A stretch of 29,699 nt of DNA. It comes from CAYYJS01 sp964472315 (GTDB taxonomy: Bacteria > Verrucomicrobiota > Kiritimatiellia > UBA8416). Both the position numbers and the translations under genes were made by a program. How positions within the stretch are numbered: the stretch's first letter is position 1; each line of letters begins with the position of its first letter. The notes beneath the pieces were generated by a model. That model was not told the origin of the DNA and did no database searches. It worked only from the letters and a program-made list of their open reading frames with translations. This document shows, in pieces, positions 23,515-29,699 of this stretch. The stretch covers positions 1 to 29,699 of the forward strand of contig CAYYJS010000040.1 in the NCBI GenBank assembly GCA_964472315.1, read 5' to 3'.

Positions 23515-24768
23515 TTAGTCGCCGTCTCCGTGCAAAGCGGCCGCGGCGTTGTGGATCGCCTGGGCAGCCTCCAGGCTCAGTCCGGTCATCTCCGCGAGAT
23601 CGGCGTGCTCGGCGGCCAGAATACCCTCGATCGTCAGGAACCCCGCGTGCACGAGTTGTTCGGCCTGTTCGCGCGTGATGCCTTCGAGGGCAGCCAGGTT
23701 GGCGACGGCCCGTTCCACTTTCTCTTCGAAGCTCATTTCGCTTTCGTCGCGCTGGATATCGATCTTCCAGCCGATGAGCTTCGCCGAAAGCCGGACATTC
23801 TGGCCGCGTTTGCCGATGGCCAGCGAAAGCTGGTCGGAGTCGGCGATCACGTGCACGACGCGCTCCGCCTCCGGCGAGACCGTGACTTTGGTCAGTTTCG
23901 CCGGAGACAGCGCGTTGATGACGTAGGTGCGCACGTCGTCGCTCCAGCGGATGATGTCGATCTTCTCGCCGGACAGCTCGCGGACGATGTTCTTGACGCG
24001 CATCCCGCGCATGCCGACACAGGCGCCGACGGGGTCGACCTTCTCGTCGCGGGAGACCACGGCGATCTTCGTGCGGTAGCCGGGTTCGCGGGCGATGGCC
24101 TTGACCTCGACGACTTTGTCGGCGATCTCGGAGACTTCGAGTTCGAACAGGCGCCGGACGAAGTTCGGATGACTGCGTGAAAGGGTGATGCCGGGGCCGG
24201 AGGCGTTGTCCTGCACGCTCACGACGTAGGCGCGGATCCGGTCGCCGACCTGGTATTCCTCGGTGGGGACGCGCTCGCGGGAGGGCAGAATCGCTTCGGC
24301 GCGACCCAGATCGATGATGATGTCGCTGCGGTTGAACTGACGGACGGTGCCGCTGACGATGTCGCCGACGCGGTCCTTGTACTCCTCGAAGACGATGTCC
24401 CGCTCGGCCTGCCGGATCTTCTGCATGATGGCCTGTTTCGCGGTTTGCGCGGCGATGCGTCCGAGGTTTGTCGGGGTAACCTCCTTCTCCACGAAATCGC
24501 CGAGTTTCGCGTCCGGTTTGCGGATCCGGGCATCCGCGAGGGCGATCTCGTTTTTCTCATCTTTGACTTCGGCGACGACAACGCGTTCGGCGTAGGCCTT
24601 GATTTCGTAGGTCTGCCGGTCGATTTCGATGCGCAGATCCTTTTCGCCGACGATGCCGCGTCGTGCCGCGGTCTGCAACGCCGATTCGACGGCTTCCAAC
24701 AGAATCCGACGGTCGATGCCGCGGTCTTTCTCCATATAATTCAGGATGGCTTGCAATTCCGCGTTCAT
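23515..24768 (-). CDS. nusA: Transcription termination/antitermination factor NusA
   Basis: NusA binds RNA polymerase, promotes pausing and intrinsic termination, and takes part in rRNA antitermination. The 417 residues show the N-terminal polymerase-binding domain (MNAELQAILNYMEKDRGIDR), S1 (GDIVSGTVRQFNRSDIIIDLG), KH1 and KH2 (VGACVGMRGMRVKNIVREL), and one C-terminal helix-hairpin-helix repeat (ALEGITREQAEQLVHAGF). The start has AAGGAGG seven bases upstream. It is the first gene of the operon; rimP, the usual upstream partner, is absent, and so is ylxR between nusA and infB. A 70-base gap separates it from infB. Confidence 0.98.
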   Translation of the reverse strand: MNAELQAILNYMEKDRGIDRRILLEAVESALQTAARRGIVGEKDLRIEIDRQTYEIKAYAERVVVAEVKDEKNEIALADARIRKPDAKLGDFVEKEVTPTNLGRIAAQTAKQAIMQKIRQAERDIVFEEYKDRVGDIVSGTVRQFNRSDIIIDLGRAEAILPSRERVPTEEYQVGDRIRAYVVSVQDNASGPGITLSRSHPNFVRRLFELEVSEIADKVVEVKAIAREPGYRTKIAVVSRDEKVDPVGACVGMRGMRVKNIVRELSGEKIDIIRWSDDVRTYVINALSPAKLTKVTVSPEAERVVHVIADSDQLSLAIGKRGQNVRLSAKLIGWKIDIQRDESEMSFEEKVERAVANLAALEGITREQAEQLVHAGFLTIEGILAAEHADLAEMTGLSLEAAQAIHNAAAALHGDGD

Positions 24769-24800
24769 GATCGGCCCTCCTTGACCATCGTTCTTCCCTT

Positions 24801-24830
24801 AGAGACAAAAGAGTGGGCAGAACCCACTCT
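24801..24830 (-). terminator. Intrinsic-terminator-like hairpin in the nusA leader
   Basis: On the minus strand AGAGTGGG-TTCTG-CCCACTCT forms a perfect eight-pair stem (24830-24810) with a five-base loop, followed at once by TTTGTCTCT. It lies about 35 bases downstream of the predicted transcript start and ends about 35 bases before the nusA ATG. It is thus placed as an attenuator of the operon rather than only as the end of the upstream glycosyltransferase transcript. Confidence 0.65.
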
Positions 24831-24864
24831 GTTTCGTCAATCGTCGTTAACAAAGTGGGGTCAG

Positions 24865-24892
24865 TCTATAGGGTTCGCCGGAACTCCGTCAA
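24865..24892 (-). promoter_or_regulatory. Sigma70-type promoter of the nusA operon
   Basis: TTGACG (24892-24887), a 16-base spacer and TATAGA (24870-24865) give a near-consensus promoter in the 194-base gap upstream of nusA. It predicts a start near 24858 and a leader of about 90 bases that contains the terminator-like hairpin. The region between the promoter and the glycosyltransferase stop (24893-24962) shows nothing else I can support. Confidence 0.6.
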
Positions 24893-24962
24893 GTGTCGAA
24901 TCCGGTGACGATAGCGGGCGACGGGAGCGGATAACGAAACGCCGGGGTGTTTCGCCGCCGCG

Positions 24963-26099
24963 TCAGGCCAGGATGGCATCGACGGCGTGGAGCACGTCAT
25001 CGGTCGAAATGCCACGGATACAGGCGAACGTGGCGCAGGGCTTGTGGTAACCGAAGATGGCGCACGGCGCGCAGGGGACTTGCCGCCGCACGACGCGGCA
25101 GTGGGACGGTGGCGCGGCCCATTTCGCGGGATCGGTGGCGCCGTAGAGGACGACGGCGGGGATGCCGCAGGCGGCCGCGATATGGGCAAGACCGGAATCG
25201 AGGCCGATGAAGAGATTCGCGGCGTTGATGACGGCGGCCGTACCGGTCAGGTCGAGCGTTCCGGCCAACGACCGTACCTGATCGCGATGGGGGGCGGGGA
25301 CGGCGTCGACCAGTCCGCGGCACAGGGACGCGTCGCGGGCGGAGCCCAGAATCACGCACCGCGCGTGGTGCCGCCGGACGAGTTCGTCCACGAGTCCCGC
25401 GAAAGGCGCGACGCCCCAGTCCTTGTATCGGCTGCCGGTTGACGGGTGGATCACGATGAGCGGCCCCTCCGTGCCCGGCCCGGACCACGGGAGCATATCC
25501 GGGGGGACCGAGGACGTGTGCGGGAGCGCGCCGGTCATCGGGATGTCGGCAGCCTGGATCGCCAACGGCGCGAACAGGCGCAGGAATTGGCGTGCTTCGT
25601 GGCCATCGACGGCGTAGGGCACCAGGTGGGTATACAGCGGGTTGCGGCGCGGGTTGATGTTGAAGCCGATGCGCACCGGGGCGCCGGTTAGAAGGGCAAG
25701 GATCGCCGAGAAGTGATGGAACTGTTCGGTGTCGATAGCCATGTCGAAATGGCCGTATCTGAGAGCGCGGTAGGCCCGGAGGGGTGCGCGGTCGTAGAGC
25801 ACCGGCGTGACGTGCAGGTCCGTCAGGGCGAATACGTCGGCATTGCGGGCTTCGCAGACGACGGTGATCGCGGCGTCCGGGTGCCGGCGTTGCAGGGCGC
25901 CGAGCGCGGGCAGGAGCAGGATCAGGTCGCCCATTCCGCCGGGGCGGATCACGAGGATGCGGAGCGGCACGCCGGGGGTCGGACGCACGTCGGTCGGAGG
26001 CATCCGGCGGATGCCGAACAAACCAAGCCCGCCGATCAGCCGGCACAGGGCCGAGCCGAGCGTGGCATCGAGCATCTTGAGCATCCGTGCGTGTTTCAT
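24963..26099 (-). CDS. Glycosyltransferase family 9 (heptosyltransferase-like)
   Basis: The start at 26099 (MKHARMLKML) overlaps the stop of the upstream gene (ATGA, 26096-26099), giving 378 residues. GT9 enzymes transfer ADP-activated heptose or related sugars onto lipid-A core. Visible: the N-terminal acceptor-side motif ILVIRPGGMGDLILLLPALG, a mid-region VIHPSTGSRYKDW that precedes the nucleotide-sugar domain, GLDSGLAHIAAACGIPAVVLYG with the sugar-nucleotide site, and the cysteine pattern CAPC...C...C near the C-terminus, which is usual in the family. It is the last gene of a unit with the large membrane protein. This suggests an outer membrane with LPS-like glycan. Which sugar is moved is not determined. 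Confidence 0.92.
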   Translation of the reverse strand: MKHARMLKMLDATLGSALCRLIGGLGLFGIRRMPPTDVRPTPGVPLRILVIRPGGMGDLILLLPALGALQRRHPDAAITVVCEARNADVFALTDLHVTPVLYDRAPLRAYRALRYGHFDMAIDTEQFHHFSAILALLTGAPVRIGFNINPRRNPLYTHLVPYAVDGHEARQFLRLFAPLAIQAADIPMTGALPHTSSVPPDMLPWSGPGTEGPLIVIHPSTGSRYKDWGVAPFAGLVDELVRRHHARCVILGSARDASLCRGLVDAVPAPHRDQVRSLAGTLDLTGTAAVINAANLFIGLDSGLAHIAAACGIPAVVLYGATDPAKWAAPPSHCRVVRRQVPCAPCAIFGYHKPCATFACIRGISTDDVLHAVDAILA

Positions 26100-29053
26100 G
26101 GGGATCGGGGTCGCGGAAGGGCATGCAGGCGTTTCCACACGCTGCCGCCAATGAAAAGGAACGCGAGAGCCGTCACGGCTTGTCCCAGCAAATCCGAAGT
26201 CGTCGTGCCGTAGACGAGTTCGACCTGCTCCTGTTCCGGAAACACGAGCATGAAGCAGGGGGTGACCTTGAAGACGCGCTGCGCGCCGGTCACCGTCCAG
26301 TTTGGATACCAGGTCATCTTGATCAAGTGTGGCCGTCCCACGGCGGTGGTTGTGAAGCGGATGCGTTGGTCCGAAACCTCCTCCGCTACGATGGCATCGG
26401 GGCGCGCCGGTGGAAACCGCGCGGCCTCGGGATCGGCGCCGCCCGCGCGGCGGGCGGCGAGATAACCGGCATAGGCGGGTTCATCGAGTGGCGCGGGGAA
26501 GCGCGTCGAGCGCGTTCCGGGCGGAAGGATGACGACGTGCCGGTCGAGTGCCTGCGGGGTGTAGATCCAATCCAGTCCGGCCTGCTTCCAGTCCCTGGTC
26601 GCGACGGCCATCGGCATCCGCGGCAGGACCGTGACGTAGGCGCCGTTCTGTCCGGTATCCTCGAACAGCTCCCACCCGCGGCAGGCCCGTACCAGCCGCC
26701 AGTCGGAGGCCGCGCGGAACGCGTCCTTCGTCGATTGCCAGCGGGCGATGAAATGCTTCACGTTGAACAGCCGGAGATGCCGCATGCCGGTCTCCGGCGA
26801 GAACGCCGCGGGATGCACGATCGTGGGGAACCCGGCGCTGTTGCGCGAGGTCTCGCCCTGAATGTAATAGGAGAACATCGAGCCCGCCGCCGAGTTGACG
26901 AGTCCGCCTTCCAGAATGGGCTTGTCGATCAGAAACGGCACGGCTTCGAAGGCGCGCGACGAACCCAGCGAGACATTGGCATCGTGCAAATCGTTGGCGA
27001 GCCGCCCCGGGGTGCCGTCCAGCGGCAGCACCAGCTCCCTGAAGACGTTCCAGTTCGGCTTGTTCTCCATGCCGCCGAAGTTCCATTCGGCCCATCCGCG
27101 GAAGCCGTTCGGGTAGGGGATGGCGCAGGCGAGGCCCGCCAGGGCGACCGCCATGACGGCGAGGGGCTGCCCCGGCGCGTGGCGCACCGCCTGGGCAAGT
27201 CCCGTTGCGCCGAGGGCGAGCAGGGCGAATGTGATGAACGGCCAGAGACGGATATTCACGAAAACGGGAGACAGCGCGAAGCCGATGTGGAACAGCGCGA
27301 CGCCGGCGACCAGCATGAGGGCGAGCAAGCTGACGAAAATGCGCCGCCGCGCGATCCCGGTGACGGCCGCATACAGCGCGAGCGGCGCGGCGGCCCAGAA
27401 GATCGGTGGCATCTGCGCGAGCAGGCTGACGTCCCAGTTGACGCCGAAGTCCATCGCGTACTGACGTTTGGTCAGCAGCGGGATCAGCCACCAGGCCATC
27501 AGGGCCGTGCCGAGCGCGCCTTCGGCGGCGAGCACGCGCAGCGCGGCGAGGCGACGGCCGCGCGGCGTCAATAGCGGTATAGCCGCCGCGAGCAGGATGC
27601 CCATGACCGTCGTGAAGAAATGCGAGGCGTACAGCAGGACCAGCAGCAGGACCGTGCGCACGCGGAACGTGCCGGATTCGGCGTCCCGTGCCGCGCAGGC
27701 GGCGAACAGCAGCAGGATGGGGAAACTGATGCTGTTGGCGATCATGCCGGCCAGCGTGCTGTACAGGTTCACGCCCCACATCGTGTGCGAGGGATCGTAG
27801 AGTACGAGGGTGGCGGCGAGGGCCAGCAGCGCCGGCGCGGGACGGGGCAGTCGGGCGATGCGTCCGGCGCCCCACGCGGCGAACGGCAGGGCCAGCATGC
27901 CCGACACGTAGACGATGCGGAAGGCGATGTTGAAGGGTATCAGGAGGTCGATGATGGCCATCAGGAGGTAGGGCAAGGGAAAGTAGAACTGGAACATGGG
28001 AAACCCGCACCACCAACCGCCGGCCCAGTTCACGATGCGGCCATGCCCGAACAGGCTGTCGGCAAGATGCCGGGCCAGGTAGTTGTGCGCGGGGACATCC
28101 CCGCCGGTGATGACGGTATCGGTCAGAAGGAGCGATGGCGGAATGTGCCAGAGCAGGAGCACGACCGAGGCCGCGAGCACGATGGCGGTTGTCGCGCGAT
28201 GCGCGGCGGCTGTTTCGAGTGCGGGTATGAGCGGCGTGCGGCGGCGATGCCCGACGGCGGCCGCGCCGGTCCAGATGAGCGCCAACGCCAGGCCGGCGGC
28301 GATGGCCGCGCGTCTGAGCGGCGGCGCCCAATCGACGGGGGCTGTGCCCATCACCTGGTGCATGCCCTGCGTGCTGTAGTGCAGGCCGTCGATGACCGTG
28401 TCGGCGACGGCGATGACGAAGCGTTGCTGTCCGGCGAGCGCCGCGCGCGGGTCGAAGCGCGCGTAGACCGCGGTCTCCTCGTTCGGTCCGAGGCTGACGC
28501 GTTGTGACATGGGGGTCAACGTCAGTCCCGCGGGTGCGAAAAACGTCACTTCGACGACGATGTTGGACGTGTGACGCGAGAGCACCGCGGCCGCAAGCGC
28601 GGTGGGATCATCGTCCGCGGGATCCAGCTTGCACAGGATCGGCTCGGACTCCATGGCCGCCGGGTCGGTCATGACGGGAACCGACCGGATGTCCGAATAG
28701 TCGGCTCCACCGCCGTCGGCGTAGTACACGGCGACAACGATGGTATGGACGCCCTTCGGGGAGGGTGCCGTCCCCAGGTCGATATCGATATCGCACGACC
28801 GACCGGGTTCGAGTTGCTCATAGGGTGCGGTGCCGATACGCCGGCCGGCCAGGCGCCCTTCGACGCGGATGTCATGGGCGGATTCGTCGCCGGTGTTCTT
28901 CAGCGACGCGGTCAGCAGGATGCGGTCCGGTTGGTACGACGCGCTGAACTGCATTTCGAGCGCGATAACCCCGGCCGTCGCGGGCGCCGCACTGATAAGG
29001 AGCATCGCCGCCACAAGCCTCACGAACTTCTGGAAGGACGGATACACGCGCAT
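26096..29053 (-). CDS. PTPS-related polytopic membrane protein with N-terminal CARDB-like domain, putative glycosyltransferase
   Basis: The start at 29053 gives 985 residues. A signal peptide (about 8-28, ending APATAG) leads into an extracytoplasmic region (29-245) with beta-sandwich features: ILLTASLKNTGDESAHDIRVEG and GVHTIVVAVYYADG resemble CARDB/NEW3-type domains. Then come many membrane spans (from about 249). The loop GGDVPAHNYLARHL (Asp319) is followed by WAGGWWCGFPMFQFYFPLPY, the hallmark of the 6-pyruvoyl-tetrahydropterin-synthase-related membrane family. That name is historical: the fold looks like a GT-C glycosyltransferase, where such an Asp in the first outer loop is catalytic. 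A further extracytoplasmic segment (about 700-950) precedes a last span. With the GT9 gene overlapping its stop, an envelope glycan or protein glycosylation role is likely but unproven. Confidence 0.82.
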   Translation of the reverse strand: MRVYPSFQKFVRLVAAMLLISAAPATAGVIALEMQFSASYQPDRILLTASLKNTGDESAHDIRVEGRLAGRRIGTAPYEQLEPGRSCDIDIDLGTAPSPKGVHTIVVAVYYADGGGADYSDIRSVPVMTDPAAMESEPILCKLDPADDDPTALAAAVLSRHTSNIVVEVTFFAPAGLTLTPMSQRVSLGPNEETAVYARFDPRAALAGQQRFVIAVADTVIDGLHYSTQGMHQVMGTAPVDWAPPLRRAAIAAGLALALIWTGAAAVGHRRRTPLIPALETAAAHRATTAIVLAASVVLLLWHIPPSLLLTDTVITGGDVPAHNYLARHLADSLFGHGRIVNWAGGWWCGFPMFQFYFPLPYLLMAIIDLLIPFNIAFRIVYVSGMLALPFAAWGAGRIARLPRPAPALLALAATLVLYDPSHTMWGVNLYSTLAGMIANSISFPILLLFAACAARDAESGTFRVRTVLLLVLLYASHFFTTVMGILLAAAIPLLTPRGRRLAALRVLAAEGALGTALMAWWLIPLLTKRQYAMDFGVNWDVSLLAQMPPIFWAAAPLALYAAVTGIARRRIFVSLLALMLVAGVALFHIGFALSPVFVNIRLWPFITFALLALGATGLAQAVRHAPGQPLAVMAVALAGLACAIPYPNGFRGWAEWNFGGMENKPNWNVFRELVLPLDGTPGRLANDLHDANVSLGSSRAFEAVPFLIDKPILEGGLVNSAAGSMFSYYIQGETSRNSAGFPTIVHPAAFSPETGMRHLRLFNVKHFIARWQSTKDAFRAASDWRLVRACRGWELFEDTGQNGAYVTVLPRMPMAVATRDWKQAGLDWIYTPQALDRHVVILPPGTRSTRFPAPLDEPAYAGYLAARRAGGADPEAARFPPARPDAIVAEEVSDQRIRFTTTAVGRPHLIKMTWYPNWTVTGAQRVFKVTPCFMLVFPEQEQVELVYGTTTSDLLGQAVTALAFLFIGGSVWKRLHALPRPRSP

Positions 29054-29132
29054 GATCCTAACGATGCGCCCCTTGCCGCGCAACCACGCAGTCGAGGGGG
29101 GCCATTGAAGCGAGTGCCGTGGCGGGCAGGAT

Positions 29133-29357
29133 TCACGTATCCCAATGCTGGACGTCGAGGTGGCGGCGGCGGGCGACACGGCGGGGGTGAATGCTCTGGT
29201 ACAGGGCGCCGGCCAGGATGGTGGCGCCACCGAAGGCGCCGACGGCCAGCATGGCGAATCCGGAAAGGCCGATGCTCATGCCCCCGGTCGCGGCGATCAG
29301 CAGGGCGGCGCCGACGGCGCAAATGCAAAGCCCTGTCAGTTTGTAGCGTGGATACAT
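29133..29357 (-). CDS. Small two-span membrane protein, unknown function
   Basis: I take the start at 29357 (MYPRYKLTGL) because AGGAG lies four bases upstream; an in-frame ATG at 29384 would add nine residues. The 74-residue product has two hydrophobic segments (about 8-24 and 31-52) with glycine-rich turns (GGMSIGLSGF, GAFGGATIL), then a basic tail (HPRRVARRRHL) that should sit in the cytoplasm. I recognise no family. It is the first gene after the predicted promoter and lies 79 bases ahead of the large PTPS-related gene. Confidence 0.6.
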   Translation of the reverse strand: MYPRYKLTGLCICAVGAALLIAATGGMSIGLSGFAMLAVGAFGGATILAGALYQSIHPRRVARRRHLDVQHWDT

Positions 29358-29363
29358 GTGGCT

Positions 29364-29405
29364 CCTGATTGTATGCATCAGCATTCACCTGATGTTTCTA
29401 TCAGG
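29364..29405 (-). promoter_or_regulatory. Two tandem dyads in the leader of the small membrane protein
   Basis: Two inverted repeats of the same half-site lie in tandem: CCTGAT-N6-ATCAGG (29388-29405) and CTGAT-N7-ATCAG (29365-29381), with centres about 24 bases apart. The outer one starts at the predicted +1; the inner one includes the Shine-Dalgarno (CAGGAG). They could be a double operator or two RNA hairpins that hide the ribosome binding site. Confidence 0.4.
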
Positions 29406-29406
29406 A

Positions 29407-29435
29407 ATCCTACTATGTGCGGGGCGCGCTTGCAA
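29407..29435 (-). promoter_or_regulatory. Candidate sigma70-type promoter of the envelope glycan unit
   Basis: On the minus strand TTGCAA (29435-29430), a 17-base spacer and TAGGAT (29412-29407) match a sigma70 promoter at four of six positions in each box. The predicted start near 29400 falls at the first dyad and 43 bases before the small membrane protein's ATG. Confidence 0.45.
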
Positions 29436-29699
29436 GGGGTGTATTTCAAGTAACGGCAATTGTCGATTCCCCTTATCTCCGCACGTCCACGCAAACCGAT
29501 CTGTGACCGTCTTCTGGAGCCGGCGGTCCTCCGCCGGGGCGCATGGGAAAGACAGAGGAGAATGAACCGCAGAACCGCTGCTCAATGCGGACGATGGCGC
29601 GACGGCGGGAACGATGACGGGAACAACGGCGGGGAGGCGGAGACCATGGTGCGGGAATCGGGAATGACATTCATCAACCGGCAATCGCCGTCCCGCCGC
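29436..29699. other. Right-end stretch without a supported gene
   Basis: No complete gene is evident. A strong GC hairpin CCGGCGG-TCCT-CCGCCGG lies at 29520-29537, without a T run, and could be a dispersed repeat or a weak terminator. Plus-strand frames from ATG 29562 and from ATG 29664 (MTFINRQSPSRR) stay open to the window end and could be the start of a gene, but neither has a convincing ribosome binding site. Confidence 0.4.

Noticed and set aside
29562..29699. Possible start of a plus-strand gene at the right edge
   Set aside because: The frame is open but short, low in complexity and without a clear ribosome binding site; flanking sequence would be needed.
1..29699. CRISPR arrays, insertion sequences, phage genes or toxin-antitoxin pairs
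   Set aside because: No regularly spaced repeats, transposase, integrase or toxin-like genes were seen on either strand.

Overview
The window is a GC-rich, gene-dense bacterial chromosome segment with 27 protein-coding genes. Apart from trmL, hpr, one response regulator and a cold-shock protein, all genes lie on the minus strand. I see no rRNA, tRNA, CRISPR array or insertion sequence. Stop/start overlaps of the ATGA or TGATG type are frequent, so much of the minus strand is translationally coupled. The likely source is a member of the PVC superphylum (Verrucomicrobiota, Kiritimatiellota or Lentisphaerota type). That is an inference from the ABC-2 transporter cluster with its conserved helical companion protein, the PTPS-related membrane protein and the GH171 (NamZ/DUF1343) enzyme. 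No rRNA is present to confirm it.

Layout. (1) 1-2672, minus: dut, then a NamZ-like exo-muramidase, then a sugar-nucleotide nucleotidyltransferase that runs off the left edge; this looks like a cell-wall sugar recycling unit. (2) 2768-3238, plus: trmL, divergent from dut and convergent with the next block. (3) 3222-6972, minus: yfiR, a CHASE8-HAMP histidine kinase, an Rcp1-like receiver and a DHH/DHHA1 phosphoesterase. (4) 7166-8403, plus: an HPr-type phosphocarrier, a response regulator with a cysteine-rich tail and a cold-shock-domain protein. Blocks 3 and 4 diverge and together form a signalling island.

(5) 8507-11106, minus: cysteine desulfurase, a ThiF/MoeB-type E1-like enzyme and a half-size TauE/SafE transporter, a sulfur-transfer set with no sulfur-carrier protein next to it. 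(6) 11225-16643, minus: ApbE flavin transferase, a conserved membrane-anchored helical protein, and an ABC-2 exporter of two permeases and one ATPase. (7) 16675-24768, minus: the translation/RNA operon nusA-infB-rbfA-truB-ribF-rpsO-pnp, without rimP or ylxR, preceded by a good sigma70-type promoter and an intrinsic-terminator-like hairpin in the nusA leader. (8) 24963-29357, minus: a small membrane protein, a 985-residue PTPS-related polytopic membrane protein and a family 9 glycosyltransferase, preceded by a promoter with two dyads in its leader; this is probably an envelope glycan unit. (9) 29406-29699 has no supported gene.

The points most worth following up are the YfiR-CHASE8 system with a histidine kinase in place of a diguanylate cyclase and a DHH phosphoesterase at its end, the HPr/response-regulator pair facing it, the nusA leader attenuator, and the carrier-less sulfur-transfer trio. 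None of these is proven to be new; each is a testable hypothesis from sequence.
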